Below, in pieces: positions 1 to 4,679 of a stretch of DNA of 7,122 nt. The position numbers and the translations under genes are program-made. Every line of letters begins with the position of its first letter. Position 1 is the stretch's first letter. The stretch is from NCBI GenBank assembly GCA_005879655.1, contig VBJK01000482.1, forward strand, positions 1 to 7,122, read 5' to 3'. This DNA is from Chloroflexota bacterium (lineage in GTDB: Bacteria > Chloroflexota > Ktedonobacteria > Ktedonobacterales > Ktedonobacteraceae). The notes beneath the pieces are model-generated. The model did not search any database, was not told where the DNA came from, and saw only the letters and a program-made list of their open reading frames with translations.

Positions 1-176
1 GCAATTTGAGCACCTTCTGCTAGCTTGTTAACTTCAGTCAGAGCTGTTTCTAGCTGCTGTTGGTCCTTGCACTCGCGCAAATGGGCGGCGAGCTGGTGAT
101 ACTGTTCAAATATTGGTTGGGCTTGTACGTTGTCTTCTTGAGAGACAGATACTTGTGTATTTTTTTTCTTTGCCAT
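1..176 (-). CDS. N-terminal part of an unrecognised protein (runs off the left edge)
   Basis: An open frame reads leftwards from the ATG at 174-176 and is still open at base 1, giving 58 codons. It begins MAKKKNTQVSVSQED and continues as a glutamine- and glutamate-rich, probably helical stretch (residues about 20-58, including AAHLREC and QLETALTEVNKLAEGAQ). The Shine-Dalgarno sequence GGAAAGGT at 184-191 lies 7 bases before the ATG, which supports both the start and the strand. The lysine-rich N-terminus and absence of a hydrophobic segment suggest a soluble cytoplasmic protein. I do not recognise the family, and the part that would identify it lies outside the window. A possible promoter and palindrome sit upstream. 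Confidence 0.72.
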   Translation of the reverse strand, partial: MAKKKNTQVSVSQEDNVQAQPIFEQYHQLAAHLRECKDQQQLETALTEVNKLAEGAQI

Positions 177-200
177 ACCTACGACCTTTCCAGAGTAATG

Positions 201-214
201 AGAGAACTTTCTCT
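201..214. repeat. 14-base inverted repeat in the leader of the left-edge gene
   Basis: AGAGAACTTTCTCT has perfect 6-base arms around a 2-base centre. It lies between the possible -10 element at 225-230 and the ribosome binding site at 184-191, close to the expected transcription start. This is where a repressor operator or a small leader hairpin would sit. Its function is inferred from position only. Confidence 0.4.
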
Positions 215-224
215 TTGCAGAGCC

Positions 225-253
225 ATTGTACGATTTTTCTGTGTGTTGAGCAA
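225..253 (-). promoter_or_regulatory. Possible sigma-70 promoter of the left-edge gene
   Basis: Read on the minus strand, TACAAT (225-230, five of six matches to TATAAT) is preceded after exactly 17 bases by TTGCTC (248-253, three of six matches to TTGACA). Transcription would start near 218, about 40 bases before the ATG at 176. The -35 match is poor, so the call is tentative. Confidence 0.35.
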
Positions 254-486
254 TGGGCGAGTGGAATTGTGCAGTGAGGGATGGTTCAAAAAGTCTTAGA
301 GAGTGGCAAGGTTTTTCATAGCAAATTTGGGATTCGCAATCTGCAAGAAAATGCTAATGATTCAAACACAATGTAAGAAGAAAAAATATGTGTATTTATA
401 TGATACCTTTGAATTGAAGTTCATTTAGCTCTTTGCTTAAAAAATCTTCTAGATCTCTTATCCCTTGTATTCAAGCATCTCTGCCC

Positions 487-515
487 ACGAACATCAAAAA
501 GCAATTCTTGTTCGT
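487..515 (-). terminator. Hairpin downstream of nth, possible weak terminator
   Basis: ACGAACA (487-493) and TGTTCGT (509-515) form a perfect 7-base-pair stem around a 15-base loop, about 33 bases beyond the nth stop codon. On the minus strand no run of T follows the stem, so it is not a standard intrinsic terminator. It could instead be a 3'-end stabilising structure of the parA-nth transcript. Confidence 0.3.
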
Positions 516-547
516 CCTTCATGAGTAATATTGTTGTCCATCACTCG

Positions 548-1240
548 TTAACCTTTAATCCTGCCCGCCGCAGGGCACAAAGACGCCAGCGTGCACTGCT
601 CGCATAAAGGCTTGCGCGCATGACAGATAGCTCGACCATGAAAGATCAGCAGGTGTGAGAGATCCAGCCAATCATTTTCAGGTATAATGCGCATCAGCTC
701 CTGTTCAACCTTCACGGGATCTTCGTGCTTCGTCCAACCGAAGCGACGTGAGAGACGGCCAACGTGAGTATCGACGACGACGCCCTCCACGATAGCAAAG
801 GCATTGCCTAAGACGACATTCGCAGTCTTGCGCGCAACGCCAGCGAGGCTCAGCATATCGGGCATCGTGCGTGGCACCTCACCGCCATAGTGGGTAATGA
901 TACGTTGGCAAGTGGCACGAATATTTTTTGCCTTATTGCGGTAGAAGCCCGTTGAACGAATATCCTGTTCCAGCTCTTCCTGGCTGACGGTGGCAAAGTC
1001 TTCCACGCAGCGATACTTTTGGAACAGGTGAGCAGTGACTATATTGACTCGTTCATCGGTACATTGTGCCGAGAGCTGCGTGGCCACAAGTAGTTCAAGT
1101 GGATTCGTATAATTCAGCGAGCATGTAGCGTTGGGGTAAAGGCGACGCAACTCGGCGATCAGTGCATGCACCTGTGCAGGTGATGCTGGTTCTGGTCCGG
1201 TATAGGTTGCTTCAGAGGTTTTGGATGGCAAATTGTTCAC
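548..1240 (-). CDS. nth: Endonuclease III (DNA glycosylase / AP lyase)
   Basis: This base-excision repair enzyme removes oxidised pyrimidines from DNA and cleaves the strand at the abasic site by beta-elimination. Numbered from the GTG at 1238-1240 (230 residues), the helix-hairpin-helix LAGVARKTANVVL spans 132-144 and contains the catalytic lysine K138. The catalytic aspartate is D157 in VVDTHV. Four cysteines at 206, 213, 216 and 222 have the C-X6-C-X2-C-X5-C spacing of the [4Fe-4S] cluster. LSAQCTDERVN near the N-terminus is also typical. The GTG start is preferred because CAGGAG lies 4 bases upstream and the length fits the family (E. coli about 211). The frame stays open to a TTG at 1330 (260 residues), with other possible starts at 1324 and 1285, but those leaders lack a good ribosome binding site and lie within the upstream gene. 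It is the last gene of the parA operon, overlapping its neighbour by 29 bases. Confidence 0.95.
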   Translation of the reverse strand: MNNLPSKTSEATYTGPEPASPAQVHALIAELRRLYPNATCSLNYTNPLELLVATQLSAQCTDERVNIVTAHLFQKYRCVEDFATVSQEELEQDIRSTGFYRNKAKNIRATCQRIITHYGGEVPRTMPDMLSLAGVARKTANVVLGNAFAIVEGVVVDTHVGRLSRRFGWTKHEDPVKVEQELMRIIPENDWLDLSHLLIFHGRAICHARKPLCEQCTLASLCPAAGRIKG

Positions 1241-1652
1241 TGTGCTCCTGAGACTGTTTGGTGAGAATTTTGCTGATGAGATCATCTTTTCTTGCTGATG
1301 ATGGAAAGAGTATATAGAGTTCATTGGCAAGCTTTTTCAACTGTACCACAGTCTTCTTTTTTAACTCTTCTGCCGTATACGCCGCTCCTGTGGTAGGCGC
1401 AACGGGTGAAAGTTCTGTCGTTGTCAGCTCTAGCTGTTTCTTCTTGCTCACTTTTTTCGTAGGTGTTGCAACCTCGGCAGGTGTTGCCGGTACATTTTCT
1501 TGTAGAGCCATATCACCCGGTACAGGGGCTGCGAGCTGACCGCATTCGACATTGGGCATACGCCGTAGTAACAATACGACATTTGACAGTAGCTCTGCAA
1601 GTTCATGGGTTGTCATCTTCTCAAGTTGATCTCTAGTAAGACGTGTACTCAT
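1212..1652 (-). CDS. Unrecognised 146-residue protein with a C-terminal Rho_N/SAP-like module
   Basis: Three parts are visible. Residues 1-40 look helical (LTRDQLEKMTTHELAELL, then VVLLLRRMPNV). Residues about 41-90 are a linker rich in Ala, Pro, Thr and Val with a basic patch, KKVSKKKQ, at 67-73. Residues about 92-132 (YTAEELKKKTVVQLKKLANE and RKDDLISKIL) match the pattern of the small helical Rho N-terminal / SAP-type nucleic-acid-binding modules: short helix, L-x-x-L-A, then a basic turn and KDDLISKIL helix. DNA or RNA binding is inferred from that pattern plus the basic linker. The ATG at 1650-1652 has AGAGAGG 7 bases upstream, inside the end of parA. It lies 3 bases after parA and overlaps nth, so it is the middle gene of the operon. 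It may be the DNA-binding partner of the ParA ATPase, which has no ParB here; this is speculative. Confidence 0.85.
   Translation of the reverse strand: MSTRLTRDQLEKMTTHELAELLSNVVLLLRRMPNVECGQLAAPVPGDMALQENVPATPAEVATPTKKVSKKKQLELTTTELSPVAPTTGAAYTAEELKKKTVVQLKKLANELYILFPSSARKDDLISKILTKQSQEHSEQFAIQNL
1245..1250 (-). promoter_or_regulatory. Ribosome binding site that decides the nth start
   Basis: CAGGAG on the minus strand stands 4 bases before the GTG at 1238-1240, inside the end of the upstream reading frame. The spacing is a little short. It is still the only good Shine-Dalgarno match ahead of the conserved nth sequence, and it implies translational coupling to the gene ending at 1212. Confidence 0.5.
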
Positions 1653-1655
1653 AAG

Positions 1656-2525
1656 CTAACCTCTCTCGTCTGAACGGCGTTTTTCATAACAGGTGTGCTG
1701 AATCCGACTGATAAATTCACCTGCCAGTGCTTTGAATTGTTGTTGTAAATCGACTTCATGCCCCTTGGGCAATGGTATGGCACTGATTGGCACACCATCG
1801 TCAGCGGCACGAGCAACTAGAATGCTATCGCTGATGGTATGTTTAAAGACATGACCTGGGTAATCGGTGCGCACCCGTTCGCTATACACAGCATGCAGCT
1901 TCACATTGGTGCGGATACGTGTGAGGATGATGCCACCAAGTACAGGAGCTGCAATATGCGGCAATGGGCTGGTAGGAGCAAATAACTTACGAACAGAGCG
2001 TTGCAATAAGCCGATACCATATGTCGAAAGAAAATCTGGCACTGTAGGTACAACATAAGCATCGCTGGCCCATAGACTGTTTTTCGTAACTGGATTGAAG
2101 TGAGGCGAGCAATCACAGATGATATAGTCGTAGTTGTCACGCAGTTCGTCCAGGTAGTGCTGCAAAATGGTGTGCCCAATAAAATCAGTGAGACGCAGAT
2201 CAATGTCAACAAGGTCGGGGGCAGATGGTAGAAGGTCGAAACCGAGCACCGGGGCTTTCTCTTGTAGAACATCGGTGACAATGGCATTGCGAATGGAAAA
2301 ACGCTGACCATTCTCAAACATATTATATGTCGTCCCTCGCATCTCCCGCCAGTGCTTCCACTGCTCTTGCTCCATCACATAAAATGTTGAGCTAGCCTGC
2401 GGATCAAGGTCTACTAGGAGAGTTCTACGCCCATAGTGCCTGGCAAGTGCGGCTGAAATTTCGATCGCCGTACTCGTTTTTCCGACACCACCTTTAAAGT
2501 TGAGTATTGTAACAATATGTGCCAT
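1656..2525 (-). CDS. parA: ParA/MinD-type (deviant Walker A) ATPase
   Basis: This is a P-loop ATPase of the ParA/Soj family. Members form ATP-dependent dimers that bind DNA non-specifically to segregate chromosomes, plasmids or other cargo. The deviant Walker A motif KGGVGKTS is at 11-18, with the signature lysine K11 and the phosphate-binding K16. Walker A' (LLVDLDPQAS) is at 36-45 and Walker B (YIICDCSP) at 134-141. At 289 residues it has no N-terminal helix-turn-helix extension, as in Soj-like or short plasmid ParA proteins. The ATG at 2523-2525 is preceded by AGGCGG with 5-base spacing. It is the first gene of a three-gene operon (parA, SAP-like protein, nth) under the promoter at 2581-2609. 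No ParB or parS-like site is recognised in the window, so this may be an orphan ParA rather than the main chromosomal Soj. The family call is firm; the cargo is unknown. Confidence 0.93.
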   Translation of the reverse strand: MAHIVTILNFKGGVGKTSTAIEISAALARHYGRRTLLVDLDPQASSTFYVMEQEQWKHWREMRGTTYNMFENGQRFSIRNAIVTDVLQEKAPVLGFDLLPSAPDLVDIDLRLTDFIGHTILQHYLDELRDNYDYIICDCSPHFNPVTKNSLWASDAYVVPTVPDFLSTYGIGLLQRSVRKLFAPTSPLPHIAAPVLGGIILTRIRTNVKLHAVYSERVRTDYPGHVFKHTISDSILVARAADDGVPISAIPLPKGHEVDLQQQFKALAGEFISRIQHTCYEKRRSDERG

Positions 2526-2580
2526 AGTGCCCGCCTAAAAAGTCAAGATAACAATACCTCTATCGCCATTGACGGTAGCT

Positions 2581-2609
2581 ATTATGACAGAGCGACGAGG
2601 AAATGTCAA
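2581..2609 (-). promoter_or_regulatory. Sigma-70 promoter of the parA operon
   Basis: On the minus strand a perfect TTGACA (2604-2609) is followed after 17 bases by CATAAT (2581-2586), with TGT directly before it forming an extended -10. Transcription should start near 2574, leaving a leader of about 50 bases before the parA ATG. The element is nearly duplicated at 3108-3137, ahead of the neighbouring small gene. Confidence 0.75.
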
Positions 2610-2673
2610 GCAATATAGTGAGGGGCTAAACTATTTAGCAAAGATTGTCAATGGAACATTGGGAAGAGAGAAG

Positions 2674-2718
2674 TGTTGCGCGGCAGTGAGAGTATTTCTA
2701 CCTCGCTGCCGCACAATA
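2674..2718 (-). terminator. Long imperfect hairpin between the small gene and the parA promoter
   Basis: GCGGCAGTGAG (2680-2690) pairs with CTCGCTGCCGC (2702-2712) around an 11-base loop, with one G-T type mismatch. Pairing continues outward past a single C/A mismatch (TTG 2676-2678 with CAA 2714-2716). It lies about 50 bases after the small gene's stop codon and ahead of the parA promoter, which is a good position to end the upstream transcript. No clear T-run follows on either strand, so an intrinsic terminator is plausible but unproven. Another role for the repeat is possible. Confidence 0.42.
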
Positions 2719-2770
2719 TATCGAGTAAAATAAGCATAAGCGCAAGCATTGTTGTTCTCAAAGATGAGGA

Positions 2771-3058
2771 CTACAATCCTTTGCCGTATTGCTCTCTTTG
2801 TGCATGCAATAGTTCACGTAATGCGTCTGCCTGTCCTCTATTCCACGCTACCGAACGCACTCCTGGGCCAACAATGGGCAGAGAGCTTTGTTCACGAATC
2901 TGTGCGGCGCGTTCTCTTTGCATAATTTCATGCACAATTTGCCTATCGCTCAGCCGCAAACCGTGCAGTTTAGCCTGTTGAACGAACCATACGATACGCG
3001 AAAAGCCCGCTTGGTAGTCGGGGTCTGCTGTCTCTGAGCACATGGGTGTATCTTGCAT
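2771..3058 (-). CDS. Small unrecognised protein (95 residues)
   Basis: I do not recognise this family. The product is soluble-looking, charged and mostly helical. Residues about 14-52 hold YQAGFSRIVWFVQQAKLHG and then LSDRQIVHEIMQRERAAQIR. A proline/glycine break follows (LPIVGPGVRS, about 60-69), then a second amphipathic helix (AWNRGQADALRELLHAQRE). There is no signal peptide, membrane segment or metal-binding cluster. The start at 3056-3058 is preferred because AAGAGG lies 7 bases upstream; the frame extends to an ATG at 3074-3076 (101 residues), which has no ribosome binding site. A strong promoter at 3108-3137, nearly identical to that of the parA operon, supports a real expressed gene and suggests shared regulation with parA. 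Functional involvement with partition or repair would be guesswork. Confidence 0.72.
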   Translation of the reverse strand: MQDTPMCSETADPDYQAGFSRIVWFVQQAKLHGLRLSDRQIVHEIMQRERAAQIREQSSLPIVGPGVRSVAWNRGQADALRELLHAQREQYGKGL

Positions 3059-3065
3059 AGTAGTG

Positions 3066-3071
3066 CCTCTT
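3066..3071 (-). promoter_or_regulatory. Ribosome binding site that decides the small gene's start
   Basis: AAGAGG on the minus strand lies 7 bases before the ATG at 3056-3058. It overlaps the end of an inverted repeat, TTAAC-N7-GTTAA (3070-3086). That repeat could act as an operator or as a hairpin that partly hides this site. Confidence 0.55.
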
Positions 3072-3107
3072 AACATTGGTGGTTAAATGGTGATGTGCCA
3101 CGCAACT

Positions 3108-3137
3108 ATTATGACAGAAAATCTCGTGTAGCGTCAA
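3108..3137 (-). promoter_or_regulatory. Sigma-70 promoter of the small gene, near-copy of the parA promoter
   Basis: On the minus strand TTGACG (3132-3137) is followed after 18 bases by CATAAT (3108-3113), again with TGT before it as an extended -10. The 13 bases CTATTATGACAGA (plus strand, 3106-3118) and the 8 bases GTCAAGCA (3133-3140) are identical to those at 2579-2591 and 2605-2612. The spacer sequence differs. Transcription should start near 3101, some 40 bases before the preferred ATG. Confidence 0.7.
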
Positions 3138-3179
3138 GCATAGTTGATGAGTTTGGTGACCAGAGAAGCTAGTAGTGTT

Positions 3180-3219
3180 GCGGCTTTTCAGTGTAATTAA
3201 TTTACATCTGATGAGCCGC
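3180..3219. repeat. 40-base imperfect inverted repeat in the divergent intergenic region
   Basis: The left side reads GCGGCT, TCAG, TGTAA (3180-3196) and the right side TTACA, CTGA, AGCCGC (3202-3219). There is a small internal mismatch and a one-base bulge around a 5-base centre. It lies between the small gene's promoter (minus strand) and the GTPase promoter (plus strand), so it could be a shared operator or a transcription barrier. No T-run follows on either strand. It begins with the same AGTGTTGCG word as the hairpin at 2674-2718. Confidence 0.55.
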
Positions 3220-3242
3220 TCAGTTCGTATAATTGATAGGCC

Positions 3243-3274
3243 GTTGCCTCATGACAAAGCAGTTGCCCTTATGA
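3243..3274 (+). repeat. Imperfect direct repeat over the -35 region of the GTPase promoter
   Basis: GTTGCCTCATGA (3243-3254) is repeated as GTTGCCCTTATGA (3262-3274), with starts 19 bases apart, close to two helical turns. The second copy contains the -35 element TTGCCC. This looks like a paired regulator binding site, but that is inferred from geometry alone. Confidence 0.45.
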
Positions 3275-3291
3275 GTAAAGCTGGCTATAAT
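3263..3291 (+). promoter_or_regulatory. Sigma-70 promoter of the GTPase gene
   Basis: A perfect TATAAT at 3286-3291 is preceded after 17 bases by TTGCCC (3263-3268, four of six matches to TTGACA). Transcription should start near 3298, giving a leader of about 60 bases before the GTG at 3359. Another TATAAT at 3228-3233 has no -35 at acceptable spacing. Confidence 0.6.
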
Positions 3292-3358
3292 CAGAATAGT
3301 AATGTGTTATATATTACAGACAAACATTGACCGTATGGCACCAGGGAGGGAATAGAGC

Positions 3359-4612
3359 GTGGCTGATAAAAAATATTATTCAGAGGAAGAGGATGAGCGC
3401 AGGAAAAAGCTCCAGCAGGATGTTGTAGCCAGTGCTTTGCGCCAGAGCGAGAGACCTACGACAATCCGCGAGTTGGGGACGACCGCGCTAAAGAATCTAC
3501 CTGCGAATATCAGTATGGTGCAGAGCTTGATGAAAGCGGTGAACTGGCGGCAAGCTCAACAAGAAGTGTTAGAGGGACTCAACAATACGGTAGTCATTGT
3601 TGGCCAGCCAAATACAGGTAAGAGTACACTCTTCAACAAAATTAAGGGACAAACACTTTCTCCTGTATCATCACAGGCTGGCACAACCCGTACGTTGGTC
3701 CGTACCGATTTCGGGCCATTCACCCTTGTGGACACTCCTGGGCATCTGCCCAACGTGATGGAGAGCGGCATGGAGCAGGCTAGCATCATCGTGTTTTTGA
3801 TCGATGCGTCCAAAGGCTTGCAGGCTGAGGATCGTGAGTTGTATGAGATCATTAAGCATCTCAAGAAGCCGACCATTGTTGCGGTGAACAAGGTAGATGC
3901 GTTGAGGGGAGGGGAAAATGGAGATCAATTCGCCACAGAGGTTGCCGTGCAACTCAATGTCCCTGGCGTCATTCCTATCTCCGCAAGAACAGGAGAAAAT
4001 GTCGCTGAAGAGTTGATACCAGCCATTATTGCAGCCAGTCCCGAAGCTGCTCTTGTGATTGGACGTGAATTACCCGCATACCGCCGAGTAGCAGCACAGC
4101 GTATCATTCGCAATGGTACATTGTTGAGTCTGGCAGCTGGCTTAGAACCTATACCGTTGGTTGACATTCCTATCCTGTTAGGTACTCAGGTGCGCCTCGT
4201 CCTACGCTTGGCTGTGCTGTATGGAGAGCCACTCGATACTGCTGATGCCATGAGAAATGCGCGTGAGTTGATTACCACGATGATTAGCGGATTGGGACTA
4301 CGCTATCTCGCACAGCAAGCTGCCAAGGCTGTGCCATTTGGTGGAGATTTCGTAGCAGGTCTGATTGCAGCTGCGGCCACTTGGTCGATTGGGCAGGTAG
4401 CTTTGGAGTATTATGAGGGTGGCAAAACGTTCAGTCCTCATCGCCTCCAGCAACATGCACAGGATCTGTATCGAAGTTTCCGGCGCAACACGAAGTCGGG
4501 TGAGTTGCGTGGTGGTTCGTTAGAGGAACTAGAAAAAGTCGAGTCCGCAGTTCTAGAATCAAAAGAAAAACCGTCATCGGACAAAGAAGTACCAGAAGAA
4601 GGGACGGCTTAG
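3359..4612 (+). CDS. GTPase with Era/TrmE-like G domain and DUF697-like C-terminal half
   Basis: The 417-residue protein has all G motifs. G1 is GQPNTGKST (82-90), G2 is the threonine pair in AGTTRT (109-110), and G3 is DTPG (125-128). G4 is NKVD (177-180) and G5 is ISAR (207-210). This is the TRAFAC class, near Era, TrmE and EngA. An acidic/basic N-terminal helical region precedes it (residues 1-75). Residues about 255-355 are alanine- and leucine-rich with two hydrophobic stretches (LEPIPLVDIPILLGTQVRLV and AVPFGGDFVAGLIAAAATWS), matching the DUF697 pattern. In other proteins that domain accompanies membrane-associated GTPases. The last 35 residues are a charged tail. Start is GTG with GGGAGG (3344-3349) upstream. 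Peripheral or integral membrane association is inferred; the cellular role is not known. It heads a plus-strand cluster with the peptidase-like gene and tyrA. Confidence 0.9.
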   Translation: MADKKYYSEEEDERRKKLQQDVVASALRQSERPTTIRELGTTALKNLPANISMVQSLMKAVNWRQAQQEVLEGLNNTVVIVGQPNTGKSTLFNKIKGQTLSPVSSQAGTTRTLVRTDFGPFTLVDTPGHLPNVMESGMEQASIIVFLIDASKGLQAEDRELYEIIKHLKKPTIVAVNKVDALRGGENGDQFATEVAVQLNVPGVIPISARTGENVAEELIPAIIAASPEAALVIGRELPAYRRVAAQRIIRNGTLLSLAAGLEPIPLVDIPILLGTQVRLVLRLAVLYGEPLDTADAMRNARELITTMISGLGLRYLAQQAAKAVPFGGDFVAGLIAAAATWSIGQVALEYYEGGKTFSPHRLQQHAQDLYRSFRRNTKSGELRGGSLEELEKVESAVLESKEKPSSDKEVPEEGTA

Positions 4613-4623
4613 TGCATTTCCAC

Positions 4624-4652
4624 TTGACTCATTATGATTTGGTGTGTATACT
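4624..4652 (+). promoter_or_regulatory. Near-consensus promoter just after the GTPase stop codon
   Basis: TTGACT (4624-4629) is followed after exactly 17 bases by TATACT (4647-4652); each matches consensus at five of six bases. Transcription would start near 4659, inside a G-rich leader (run of seven G at about 4661-4667). It lets the next gene and tyrA be transcribed independently of the GTPase. It also argues against the GTG at 4644 as a translation start. Confidence 0.65.
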
Positions 4653-4679
4653 TCCCCTGTGGGGGGGCGGTGGGAGCCA

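Larger units (their letters stand above)
177..547. other. 371-base gene-free gap between nth and the left-edge gene
   Basis: The stretch is AT-rich, especially 340-480. It holds the leader and possible promoter of the left-edge gene (177-253) and one hairpin at 487-515 close to the nth stop codon. I found no convincing reading frame or RNA gene in the rest. The frame open on the plus strand around 60-299 lacks a ribosome binding site and lies partly opposite the real left-edge gene. Confidence 0.6.

Noticed and set aside
60..299. Plus-strand open frame of 79 codons, rich in hydrophobic and cysteine residues
   Set aside because: It has no ribosome binding site, lies opposite the left-edge gene that has one, and runs into AT-rich non-coding sequence.
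1901..2317. Minus-strand open frame of 138 codons within parA
   Set aside because: It is a shifted frame inside the firmly identified ParA gene and has no protein-like motif of its own.
2673..2981. Plus-strand open frame opposite the small gene
   Set aside because: It has no ribosome binding site. The opposite frame has a promoter, a ribosome binding site and a more protein-like composition.
3228..3233. Second TATAAT as a promoter for the GTPase
   Set aside because: The nearest -35-like element (TTTACA at 3201-3206) is 21 bases away, outside the usual 16-18 range.
3556..4167. Several minus-strand open frames opposite the GTPase
   Set aside because: They mirror the coding strand of a well-supported gene and carry no recognisable domains.
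4644..4679. Upstream GTG start giving 12 extra residues to the peptidase-like protein
   Set aside because: The GTG falls inside the predicted -10/-35 region of that gene's own promoter and has no ribosome binding site.
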